From NCBI RefSeq assembly GCF_050948215.1, contig NW_027488567.1, positions 620,001 to 684,000 of the forward strand: 64,000 nucleotides of DNA, given 5' to 3'. Positions within the stretch are counted from its first letter, which is position 1. Each line of letters opens with the position of its first letter. Both the position numbers and the translations under genes were made by a program. Shown here one piece after another: positions 39,768 to 52,977 of this stretch. The notes beneath the pieces are model-generated. The model saw only the letters and a list, made by a program, of their open reading frames with translations. It was not told the DNA's origin and did no database searches. This DNA is from Halictus rubicundus (Eukaryota > Arthropoda > Insecta > Hymenoptera > Halictidae).

Positions 39768-42700
39768 TGAGGATAGAATAGTAAAGATGACAGGATAGGA
39801 TACAGGATACGATATTATAGAGGATACGATATGATAGAGGATAGGACAGGATAGAGGATAGTATAGGATAGAGGATAGGATAGGATAGAGGATAGGATAG
39901 GATAGAGGATAGGATAGGACAGAGGATAGGATAGGATACAGGATACGATATTATAGAGAATACGATATTATAGAGGATAGGATAGGATAGAGGATAGGAT
40001 AGGATAAAGGATAGGATAGGATAGAGGATAGGATAGAGGATAGGGTGGAGGATTGGATAAGATAGAGGATATTATAGGATAGAGGATAGGATAGGATAGC
40101 GGATAGGATACGGATAGAGGATAGGATAGGATAGAGGATAGGATAGAGGATAGGATAGAGGATAGGATAGAGGATTGGATAGGATAGAGGATATTATAGG
40201 ATAGAGGATAGGATAGGATAGCGGATAGGATAGGATGGAGTATAGGAAAGGATAGAGGATATGTTAGGATAGAGGATAGGATACGATAGTGGATAGGATA
40301 GAGGATAGGATAGAGTATTGGATAGGATAGAGGATATTATAGGATAGTGGATAGGATAGGATAGCGGATAGGATAGGATGGAGTATACGATAGAATTGAG
40401 GATAGGATAGGGTTGAGGATAGGATAGGATCGAGGATACGATACGATAGAGTATAGGATAGAGAATAGGATAGGATAGAGGATACGATACGATAGAGGAT
40501 AGGATAGAGAATAGGATAGGATAGAGGATATTATAGGATAGAGGATAGAATAGGATGGAGGATAGGATAGGATAGAGGATAGGATAGGATTGAGGATTGG
40601 ATAGGATAGAGGATAGGATAGGATAGAGGATAGGATAGGATAGAGGATATGTTAGGATAGAGGATAGGATAGTTTAGAGGATAGGATAGGATAGATGATA
40701 TTATAGGAAAGAGGATAGGATATGATAGAGGATACGATATTATAGAGGATAGGATAGGATAGAGGATAGGATAGGATAGAGAATAGGATAGGATAGAGGA
40801 TAGGATAGGATAGAGGATAGAATAGAGAATAGGATAGGATAGAGGATATTATAGGATAGAGGATAGAATAGGATGGAGGATAGGATAGGATAAAGGATAG
40901 GATAGGATAGAGGATAGGATAGGATAGAGGATAGGATAGGATAGAGGATAGGATAGGATATAGGATAGGATAGGATAGAGGATAGGATAGGATAGAGGAT
41001 AGGATAGGATAGATGATTGGATAGGATAGAGGATACCAAAGGATAGAGGATAGGATAGGATTGAGGATAGGATAGGAAAGAGGACAGGATAGGATACAGG
41101 ATACGATATTATAGAGGATACGATATTATAGAGGATAGGATAGGATAGAGGATAGGATAGGATAGAGGATAGGATAGGATAGAGGATAGGATAGGATAGA
41201 GGATAGGATAGGATAGAGGATAGGATAGGACAGAGGATAGGATAGGATAGAGGATAGGATAGGATAGAGGATAGGATAGAGGATTGGATAGGATAGAGGA
41301 TATTATAGGATAGAGGATAGGATAGGATAGCGGATAGGATACGGATAGAGGATAGGATAGGATAGAGGATAGGATAGAGGATAGGATAGAGGATTGGATA
41401 GGATAGAGGATATTATAGGATAGAGGATAGGATAGGATAGAGGATAGGATAGGGTAGAGGATAGGATAGGATAGAGGATAGGATTGGATATAGGATAGGA
41501 TAGGATAGGATAGAGGATAGGATAGGATAGAGGATAGGATAGGATAGAGGATAGGACAGGATAGAGGATAGGATAGGATAGAGGATAGGATAGGATAGAG
41601 GATAGGATAGGATTGAGGATAGGATAGTAAAGATGACAGGATAGCATACAGGATACGATATTATAGAGGATAGGATAGGATAGAGGATAGGATAGGATAG
41701 GGTAGAGGATAGGATAGGATAGAGGATAGGATACGGATAGAGGATAGGATAGGATAGAGGATAGGATAGAGGATTGGATAGGATAGAGGATATTATAGGA
41801 TAGAGGATAGGATAGGATGGAGGATATAATAGGATAGAGGATAAGATAGGATAGAGGATAGGATAGGATAGAGGTTAGGATAGGATAGGATAGAGGACTG
41901 GATAGGATAGAGGATAGGATAGGATTGAGGATAGGATAGTAAAGATGACAGGATAGGATACAGGATACGATATTATAGAGGATACGATATTATAGAGGAT
42001 AGGATAGGATAGAGGATAGGGTAGGATAGAGGATAGGATAGGATAGAGGATAGGATAGGATGGAGGATAGGATGGAGGATAGGATAGGATATAGGATATA
42101 GGATAGGATAGAGGATAGGATAGGATAGAGGATAGGATAGGGTAGAGGATAGGATAGGATAGAGGATAGGATACGGATAGAGGATAGGATAGGATAGAGG
42201 ATAGGATAGAGGATAGGATAGAGGATTGGATAGGATAGAGGATATTATAGGATAGAGGATAGGATAGGATGGAGGATAGGATAGGATAAAGGATAAGATA
42301 GGATAGAGGATAACATAGGGGATTGGATAGGATAGAGGATAGGAGACCATAGAGGATAGGATAGGATTGATGATAGGATAGGAAAGATTACAGGATAGGA
42401 TACAGGATACGATATTATAGAGGATACGATATTATAGAGGATAGGATAGGATAGAGCATAGGGTAGGATAGAGGATAGGATAGGATAGAGGATAGGATAG
42501 GATGGAGGATAGGATAGGATATAGGATATAGGATAGGATAGAGGATAGGATAGGATAGAGGATAGGATAGGATAGATGATAGGATAGGACAGAGGATAGG
42601 ATAGGATAGAGGATAGGATATTATAGAGGATAGGATATAGGATTGGATAGAGGATTGGATAGGATAGAGGATATTATAGGATAGAGGATAGGATAGGATA

Positions 42701-45339
42701 GCGGATAGGATAGGATGGAGTATAGGATAGGATAGAGGATATGTTAGGATAGAGGATAGGATACGATAGTGGATAGGATAGAGGATAGGATAGAGTATTG
42801 GATAGGATAGAGGATATTATAGGATAGTGGATAGGATAGGATAGCGGATAGGATAGGATGGAGTATACGATAGAATTGAGGATAGGATAGGGTTGAGGAT
42901 AGGATAGGATCGAGGATACGATACGATAGAGTATAGGATAGAGAATAGGATAGGATAGAGGATACGATACGATAGAGGATAGGATAGAGAATAGGATAGG
43001 ATAGAGGATATTATAGGATAGAGGATAGAATAGGATGGAGGATAGGATAGGATAGAGGATAGGATAGGATAGAGGATTGGATAGGATAGAGGATAGGATA
43101 GGATAGAGGATAGGATAGGATAGAGGATAGGATAGGATATAGGATAGGATAGGATAGAGGATAGGATAGGATAGAGGATAGGATAGGATAGATGATTGGA
43201 TAGGATAGAGGATACCAAAGGATAGAGGATAGGATAGGATTGAGGATAGGATAGGAAAGAGGACAGGATAGGATACAGGATACGATATTATAGAGGATAC
43301 GATATTATAGAGGATAGGATAGGATAGAGGATAGGATAGGATAGAGGATAGGATAGGATAGAGGATAGGATAGGACAGAGGATAGGATAGGATAGAGGAT
43401 AGGATAGGATAGAGGATAGGATAGAGGATTGGATAGGATAGAGGATATTATAGGATAGAGGATAGGATAGGATAGCGGATAGGATACGGATAGAGGATAG
43501 GATAGGATAGAGGATAGGATAGAGGATAGGATAGAGGATTGGGTAGGATAGAGGATATTATAGGATAGAGGATAGGATAGGATAGAGGATAGGATAGGGT
43601 AGAGGATAGGATAGGATAGAGGATAGGATTGGATATAGGATAGGTTAGGATAGGATAGAGGATAGGATAGGATAGAGGATAGGATAGGATAGAGGATAGG
43701 ACAGGATAGAGGATAGGATAGGATAGAGGATAGGATAGGATAGAGGATAGGATAGGATTGAGGATAGGATAGTAAAGATGACAGGATAGGATACAGGATA
43801 CGATATTATAGAGGATACGATATTATAGAGGATAGGATAGGATAGAGGATAGGATAGGGTAGAGGATAGGATAGGATAGAGGATAGGATACGGATAGAGG
43901 ATAGGATAGGATAGAGGATAGGATAGAGGATTGGATAGGATAGAGGATATTATAGGATAGAGGATAGGATAGGATGGAGGATATAATAGGATAGAGGATA
44001 AGATAGGATAGAGGATAGGATAGGATAGAGGTTAGGATAGGATAGGATAGAGGATTGGATAGGATAGAGGATAGGATAGGATTGAGGATAGGATAGTAAA
44101 GATGACAGGATAGGATACAGGATACGATATTATAGAGGATACGATATTATAGAGGATAGGATAGGATAGAGGATAGGGTAGGATAAAGGATAGGATAGGA
44201 TAGAGGATAGGATAGGATGGAGGATAGGATAGGATATAGGATATAGGATAGGATAGAGGATAGGATAGGATAGAGGATAGGATAGGGTAGAGGATAGGAT
44301 AGGATAGAGGATAGGATACGGATAGAGGATAGGATAGGATAGAGGATAGGATAGAGGATAGGATAGAGGATTGGATAGGATAGAGGATATTATAGGATAG
44401 AGGATAGGATAGGATGGAGGATAGGATAGGATAGAGGATAAGATAGGATAGAGGATAACATAGGGGATTGGATAGGATAGAGGATAGGAGACCATAGAGG
44501 ATAGGATAGGATTGATGATAGGATAGGAAAGATTACAGGATAGGATACAGGATACGATATTATAGAGGATACGATATTATAGAGGATAGGATAGGATAGA
44601 GCATAGGGTAGGATAGAGGATAGGATAGGATAGAGGATAGGATAGGATGGAGGATAGGATAGGATATAGGATATAGGATAGGATAGAGGATAGGATAGGA
44701 TAGAGGATAGGATAGGATAGATGATAGGATAGGACAGAGGATAGGATAGGATAGAGGATAGGATATTATAGAGGATAGGATATAGGATTGGATAGGATAG
44801 AGGATAGGATTGGATAGAGGATAGGATAGGATTGAGGATAGGAGAGGATAGAGGATAGGAGAGGATAGAGTATAGGATAGGATAGAGGATAGGATAGGAT
44901 AGCGGATAGGATAGTATGGAGTATACGATAGAATTGAGGATAGGATAGGGTTGAGGATAGGATAGGATAGAGGATAGGATAGGATAGAGGATAGGATAGG
45001 ATAGAGGATTGGATAGGCTAGAGGATGCGATAGGATAGAGGATAGGATAGGATAGAGGATAGGATAGGATAGAGGATAGGACAGGATAGAGGATAGGATA
45101 GGATAGAGGATAGGATAGGATAGAGGATAGGATAGGATAGAGGATAGGATAGGTTACAGGATACGATATTATAGAGGATACGATATTATAGAGGATAGGA
45201 TAGGATAGAGGATAGGATAGGATAAAGGATAGGATAGGATAAAGGATAGGATAGGATAGAGGATAGGAGAGGATAGAGTATAGGATAGGATAGAGGATAG
45301 GATAGGATAGCGGATAGGATAGTATGGAGTATACGATAG

Positions 45340-45499
45340 AATTGAGGATAGGATAGGGTTGAGGATATTATAGGATAGAGGATAGGAGAAGATAGAGGAT
45401 AGGATAGGATAGAGGATAGGATACGATAGAGGATAGGATAGAGAATAGGATAGGATAGAGGGTAGGGGATTGGATCGGATACAGGATAGGAGACGGTAG
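45340..45499 (-). repeat. 160-bp landmark block, right copy 4
   Basis: Reads ATATTATAGG where the copy at 38569 reads ATACTATAGG. Otherwise it is the distal type. Confidence 0.8.
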
Positions 45500-47559
45500 A
45501 GGATTGGAGAGGATAGAGGATAGGATAGGATAGAGGATATTATAGGATAGAGGATAGGATAGGATGGAGGATAGGATAGGATAGAGGATAAGATAGGATA
45601 GAGGATAGGAGACCATAGAGGATAGGATAGGATTGATGATAGGATAGGAAAGATTACAGGATAGGATACATTATACGATATTATAGAGGATACGATATTA
45701 TAGAGGATAGGATAGGATAGAGGATAGGATAGGATAGAGGATAGGATAGGATGGAGGATAGGATAGGATATAGGATAGGATAGGATAGAGGATAGGATAG
45801 GATAGAGGATAGGATAGGGGATTGGATAGCATAGAGGATACGAGACGATAGAGGATAGGATAGGATAGAGGATAACATAGGGGATTGGATAGCATAGAGG
45901 ATAGGAGACGATAGAGGATAGGATAGGATAGACAATAGAATAGGATAGATGATATTATAGGATAGGGGATAGGATATAGGATTGGATAGGATAGAGGATA
46001 GGATCGGATAGAGGATAGGATAGGATTGAGGATAGGAGAGGATAGAGCAGATGATATAGCATAGGAAAGAATTGAGGATAGGATAGGATACAATATAGGA
46101 TAGGATAGAGAGTAGGATAGGATAGATGATGTTATAGGATAGAGGATAGGATAGGATGGAGGATAGGACAGGATAGAGGATAGGATAGGATAGAGGATAG
46201 GATAGGATAGAGGATAGGATAGGACAGAGGATAGGATAGGATAGAGGATAGGATAGGATAGAGGATAGGATAGGATAGAGGATAGGATAGAGGATAGGAT
46301 AGAGGATTGGATAGGATAGAGGATATTATAGGATAGAGGATAGGATAGGATAGCGGATAGGATACGGATAGAGGATAGGATAGGATAGAGGATAGGATAG
46401 AGGATAGGATAGAGGATTGGATAGGATAGAGGATATTATAGGATAGAGGATAGGATAGGATAGAGGATAGGATAGGGTAGAGGATAGGATAGGATAGAGG
46501 ATAGGATTGGATATAGGATAGGATAGGATAGGATAGAGGATAGGATAGGATAGAGGATAGGATAGGATAGAGGATAGGACAGGATAGAGGATAGGATAGG
46601 ATAGAGGATAGGATAGGATAGAGGATAGGATAGGATTGAGGATAGGATAGTAAAGATGACAGGATAGGATACAGGATACGATATTATAGAGGATACGATA
46701 TTATAGAGGATAGGATAGGATAGAGGATAGGATAGGGTAGAGGATAGGATAGGATAGAGGATAGGATACGGATAGAGGATAGGATAGGATAGAGGATAGG
46801 ATAGAGGATTGGATAGGATAGAGGATATTATAGGATAGAGGATAGGATAGGATGGAGGATATAATAGGATAGAGGATAAGGTAGGATAGAGGATAGGATA
46901 GGATAGAGGTTAGGATAGGATAGAGGATAGGATAGGATAGATGATAGGATAGGACAGAGGATAGGATAGGATAGAGGATAGGATATTATAGAGGATAGGA
47001 TATAGGATTGGATAGGATAGAGGATAGGATTGGATAGAGGATAGGATAGGATTGAGGATAGGAGAGGATAGAGGATAGGAGAGGATAGAGTATAGGATAG
47101 GATAGAGGATAGGATAGGATAGCGGATAGGATAGTATGGAGTATACGATAGAATTGAGGATAGGATAGGGTTGAGGATAGGATAGGATAGAGGATAGGAT
47201 AGGATAGAGGATAGGATAGGATAGAGGATTGGATAGGCTAGAGGATGCGATAGGATAGAGGATAGGATAGGATAGAGGATAGGATAGGATAGAGGATAGG
47301 ACAGGATAGAGGATAGGATAGGATAGAGGATACGATAGGATAGAGGATAGGATAGGATAGAGGATAGGATAGGATACAGGATACGATATTATAGAGGATA
47401 CGATATTATAGAGGATAGGATAGGATAGAGGATAGGATAGGATAAAGGATAGGATAGGATAAAGGATAGGATAGGATAGAGGATAGGAGAGGATAGAGTA
47501 TAGGATAGGATAGAGGATAGGATAGGATAGCGGATAGGATAGTATGGAGTATACGATAG

Positions 47560-47673
47560 AATTGAGGATAGGATAGGGTTGAGGATACTATAGGATAGAG
47601 GATAGGATAGGATAGAGAATAGGATAGGATAGAGGGTAGGGGATTGGATCGGATACAGGATAGGAGACGGTAG
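47560..47673 (-). repeat. 160-bp landmark block, shortened right copy 5
   Basis: 46 bp shorter (2 x 17 + 12). The segment with GAGAAGATAG and GATACGATAG is missing, while both ends are present. Confidence 0.8.
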
Positions 47674-49176
47674 AGGATTGGAGAGGATAGAGGATAGGAT
47701 AGGATAGAGTATATTATAGGATAGAGGATAGGATAGGATGGAGGATAGGATAGGATAGAGGATAAGATAGGATAGAGGATAGGAGACCATAGAGGATAGG
47801 ATAGGATTGATGATAGGATAGGAAAGATTACAGGATAGGATACATTATACGATATTATAGAGGATACGATATTATAGAGGATAGGATAGGATAGAGGATA
47901 GGATAGGATAGAGGATAGGATAGGATGGAGGATAGGATAGGATATAGGATAGGATAGGATAGAGGATAGGATAGGATAGAGGATAGGATAGGGGATTGGA
48001 TAGCATAGAGGATACGAGACGATAGAGGATAGGATAGGATAGAGGATAACATAGGGGATTGGATAGCATAGAGGATAGGAGACGATAGAGGATAGGATAG
48101 GATAGACAATAGAATAGGATAGATGATATTATAGGATAGGGGATAGGATATAGGATTGGATAGGATAGAGGATAGGATCGGATAGAGGATAGGATAGGAT
48201 TGAGGATAGGAGAGGATAGAGCAGATGATATAGCATAGGAAAGAATTGAGGATAGGATAGGATAGAATATAGGATAGGATAGAGAGTAGGATAGGATAGA
48301 TGATGTTATAGGATAGAGGATAGGATAGGATGGAGGATAGGACAGGATAGAGGATAGGATAGGATAGAGGATAGGATAGAGGATAGGATAGAGGATTGGA
48401 TAGGATTGAGGATAGGATAGTAAAGATGACAGGATAGGATACAGGATACGATTTTATAGAGGATACGATATTATAGAGGATAGGATAGGATAGAGGATAG
48501 GATAGGGTAGAGGATAGGATAGGATAGAGGATAGGATACGGATAGAGGATAGGATAGGATAGAGGATAGGATAGAGGATTGGATAGGATAGAGGATATTA
48601 TAGGATAGAGGATAGGATAGGATGGAGGATATAATAGGATAGAGGATAAGGTAGGATAGAGGATAGGATAGGATAGAGGTTAGGATAGGATAGAGGATAG
48701 GATCGGATAGAGGATTGGATAGGATTGAGGATAGGAGAGGATAGAGCAGATGATAGAGCATAGTAAAGAATTGAGGATAGGATAGGATAGAATATAGGAT
48801 AGGATAGAGAATAGGATAGGATAGAGGATAGGATAGGATAGAGGATAGGATAGGATATAGGATAGGATAGGATAGAGGATAGGATAGGATAGAGGATAGG
48901 ATAGGATAGAGGATTGGATAGGATAGAGGATACCAAAGAATAGAGGATAGGATAGGATTGAGGATAGGATAGGATTGAGGATAGGATAGGAAAGAGGACA
49001 GGATAGTATACAGGATACGATATTATAGAGGATACGATATTATAGAGGATAGGATAGGATAGAGGATAGGATAGGATAGAGGATAGGATAGGATAGAGGA
49101 TAGGATAGGAGAGAGGATAGGATAGGACAGAGGATAGGATAGGATAGAGGATAGGATAGGATAGAGGATAGGATAG

Positions 49177-49190
49177 GATAGAGGATAGAG
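49177..49190 (-). repeat. (GATAGAG)2 heptamer tract
   Basis: Duplicate of the 36577 tract at offset 12600, same count. Confidence 0.85.
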
Positions 49191-51761
49191 GATAGGATAG
49201 GATAGTTGATAGGATAGGATAGTTGATAGGATAGGATACAGGATAGGATAGGATAGAGGATAGGATAGGATAGAGGATAGGATAGGATAGAGGATAGGAT
49301 AGGATAGAGGATAGGATAGGATAGAGGATAGGATAGGATAGAGGATAGGATAGGATAGAGGATAGGATAGGATAGAGGATAGGATAGGATAGAGGATAGT
49401 ATATAGGATTGGATAGGATAGAGGATAGGATCGGATAGAGGATAGGATAGGATTGAGGATAGGAGAGGATAGAGCAGATGATAGAGCATAGGCAAGAATT
49501 GAGGATAGGATAGGATAGAATATAGGATAGGATAGAGAATAGAATAGGATAGATGATGTTATAGGATAGAGGATAGGATAGGATAGAGGATAGGATAGGA
49601 TAGAGGATAGGATAGGACAGAGGATAGGATAGGATAGAGGATAGGATAGGATAGAGGATAGGATAGAGGATTGGATAGGATAGAGGATATTATAGGATAG
49701 AGGATAGGATAGGATAGCGGATAGGATACGGATAGAGGATAGGATAGGATAGAGGATAGGATAGAGGATAGGATAGAGGATTGGATAGGATAGAGGATAT
49801 TATAGGATAGAGGATAGAATAGGATAGAGGATAGGATAGGGTAGAGGATAGGATAGGATAGAGGATAGGATTGGATATAGGATAGGATAGGATACGATAG
49901 AGGATAACATAGGGGATTGGATAGCATAGAGGATAGGAGACGATAGAGGATAGGATAGGATAGAGGATAGGATAGGATAGATGATATTATAGGATAGAGG
50001 CTAGGATAGGATGGAGGATAGGATAGGATAGAGGATAGGATATAGGATTGGATAGGATAGAGGATAGGATCGGATAGAGGATAGGATATGATTGAGGATA
50101 GGAGAGGATAGAGCAGATGATAGAGCATAGGAAAGAATTGAGGATAGGATAGGATAGAATATAGGATAGGATAGATGATATTATAGGATAGAGGATAGGA
50201 TAGGATGGAGGATAGGATAGGATAGAGGGTAGGATATAGGATTGGATAGGATAGAGGATAGGATAGGATAGAGGATAGGATAGGATAGAGGGTAGGACAG
50301 GATAGAGGATAGGATCGGATAGAGGATAGGATAGGATTGAGGATAGGAGAGGATAGAGCAGATGATAGAGCATAGGAAAGAATTGAGGTTAGGATAGGAT
50401 AGAATATAGGATAGGATAGATGATATTATACGATAGAGGATAGGATAGGATGGAGGATAGGATAGGATAGAGGATAGGATATAGGATTGGATAGGATAGA
50501 GGATAGGATAGGATAGAGGATAGGATAGGATAGAGGATAGGATAGGATGGAGGATAGGATCGGATAGAGGATAGTATAGGATTGAGGATTGGAGAGGATA
50601 GAGCAGATGGTAGAGCATAGGAAAGAATTGAGGATAGCATAGGATAGAATATAGGATAGGATAGATGATATTATAGGATAGAGGATAGGATAGGATGGAG
50701 GATAGGATAGGATAGAGGATAGGATATAGGATTGGATAGGATAGAGGATAGGATAGGATAGAGGATAGGATAGGATAGAGGATAGGAAAGGATAGAGGAT
50801 AGGATAGGATGGAGGATTGGATAGGATAGAGGATGCGATAGGATAGAGGATAGGATAGGATAGAGGATAGGATAGGATAGAGGATAGGAGAGGATAGAGG
50901 ATAGGATCGGATAGAGGATAGGATAGGATTGAGGATAGGAGAGGATAGAGGATAGGATAGAGGATAGGATAGAGGAATGGATAGGATAGAGGATATTATA
51001 GGATAGAGGATAGGATAGGATGGAGGATAGGATAGCATAGAGGATAGGATAGGATAGAGGATAGGATAGGATAGAGGATAGGATAGGATGGAGGATAGGA
51101 TAGGATAGAGGATAGGATAGGGTAGAGGATAGGATAGGATAGATGATAGGATAGGACAGAGGATAGGATAGGATAGAGGATAGGATATTATAGAGGATAG
51201 GATATAGGATTGGATAGGATGGAGGATAGGATTGGATAGAGGATAGGATAGGATTGAGGATAGGAGAGGATAGAGGATAGGAGAGGATAGAGTATAGGAT
51301 AGGATAGAGGATAGGATAGGATAGCGGATAGGATAGTATGGAGTATACGATAGAATTGAGGATAGGGTAGGGTTGAGGATAGGATAGGATAGAGGATAGG
51401 ATAGGATAGAGGATAGGATAGGATAGAGGATTGGATAGGCTAGAGGATGCGATAGGATAGAGGATAGGATAGGATAGAGGATAGGATAGGATAGAGGATA
51501 GGACAGGATAGAGGATAGGATATGATAGAGGATAGGATAGGATAGAGGATAGGATAGGATAGAGGATAGGATATAATACAGGATACGATATTATAGAGGA
51601 TACGATATTATAGAGGATAGGATAGGATAGAGGATAGGATAGGATAAAGGATAGGATAGGATAAAGGATAGGATAGGATAGAGGATAGGAGAGGATAGAG
51701 TATAGGATAGGATAGAGGATAGGATAGGATAGCGGATAGGATAGTATGGAGTATACGATAG

Positions 51762-51921
51762 AATTGAGGATAGGATAGGGTTGAGGATACTATAGGATAG
51801 AGGATAGGAGAAGATAGAGGATAGGATAGGATAGAGGATAGGATACGATAGAGGATAGGATAGAGAATAGGATAGGATAGAGGGTAGGGGATTGGATCGG
51901 ATACAGGATAGGAGACGGTAG
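51762..51921 (-). repeat. 160-bp landmark block, right copy 6
   Basis: Duplicate of 38569-38728 at offset 13193. Confidence 0.8.
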
Positions 51922-52656
51922 AGGATTGGATAGGATAGAGGATAGGATAGGATAGAGGATATTATAGGATAGAGGATAGGATAGGATGGAGGATAGGATA
52001 GGATAGAGGATAAGATAGGATGGAGGATAACATAGGGGATTGGATAGGATAGAGGATAGGAGACCATAGAGGATAGGATAGGATTGATGATAGGATAGGA
52101 AAAATTACAGGATAGGATACATTATACGATATTATAGAGGATACGATATTATAGAGGATAGGATAGGATAGAGGATAGGATAGGATAGAGGATAGGATAG
52201 GATGGAGGATAGGATAGGATATAGGATAGGATAGGATAGAGGATAGGATAGGATAGAGGATAGGATAGGGGATTGGATAGCATAGAGGATACGAGACGAT
52301 AGAGGATAGGATATGATAGAGGATAACATAGGGGATTGGATAGCATAGAGGATAGGAGACGATAGAGGATAGGATAGGATAGATGATATTATAGGATAGA
52401 GGATAGGATAGGATGGAGGATAGGATAGGATAGAGGATAGGATATAGGATTGGATAGGATAGAGGATAGGATCGGATAGAGGATAGGATAGGATTGAGGA
52501 TAGGAGAGGATAGAGCAGATGATAGAGCATAGGAAAGAATTGAGGATAGGATAGGATAGAATATAGGATAGGATAGATGATATTATAGGATAGAGGATAG
52601 GATAGGATGGAGGATAGGATAGGATAGAGGATAGGATATAGGATTGGATAGGATAG

Positions 52657-52977
52657 AGGATAGGATAGGATAGAGGATAGGATAGGATAGAGGATAGGAT
52701 AGGATAGAGGATAGGATAGGATAGAGGATAGGATAGGATAGAGGATAGGATAGGATAGAGGATAGGATAGGATAGAGGATAGGATAGGATAGAGGATAGG
52801 ATAGGATAGAGGATAGGATAGGATAGAGGATAGGATAGGATAGAGGATAGGATAGGATAGAGGATAGGATAGGATAGAGGATAGGATAGGATAGAGGATA
52901 GGATAGGATAGAGGATAGGATAGGATAGAGGATAGGATAGGATAGAGGATAGGATAGGATAGAGGATAGGATAGGAT
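52657..52977 (-). repeat. Uninterrupted consensus tract (duplicate, longer)
   Basis: Counterpart of 39520-39767. About 19 perfect 17-mers, with the 12+22 irregularity absent and one extra 17-mer, so the offset rises from 13193 to 13210. Confidence 0.85.

Larger units (their letters stand above)
44720..48360 (-). repeat. Two tandem 2.2-kb sub-blocks (in E copy 1)
   Basis: The GGAGTATACG landmarks at 44918 and 45326 recur at 47138 and 47546, 2220 bp on. After a 46-bp loss at about 47.6 kb the offset is 2174 through about 48.36 kb. The same arrangement is seen at 57.45-61.14 kb. Confidence 0.85.
36160..48400 (-). repeat. 12-13 kb tandem duplication E, copy 1
   Basis: Aligns with 48760-61190. 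Offsets by landmark: 12600 (36331, 36577), 12634 (about 36.85 kb), 13227 (about 37.13 kb), 13193 (38147), 13210 (40380), 12715 (42860), 12732 (44918), 12744 (46651, 47138), 12790 (about 48.0 kb). The copies diverge at about 48395/61185. Gaps between offsets are insertions or deletions of satellite units. Confidence 0.9.
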
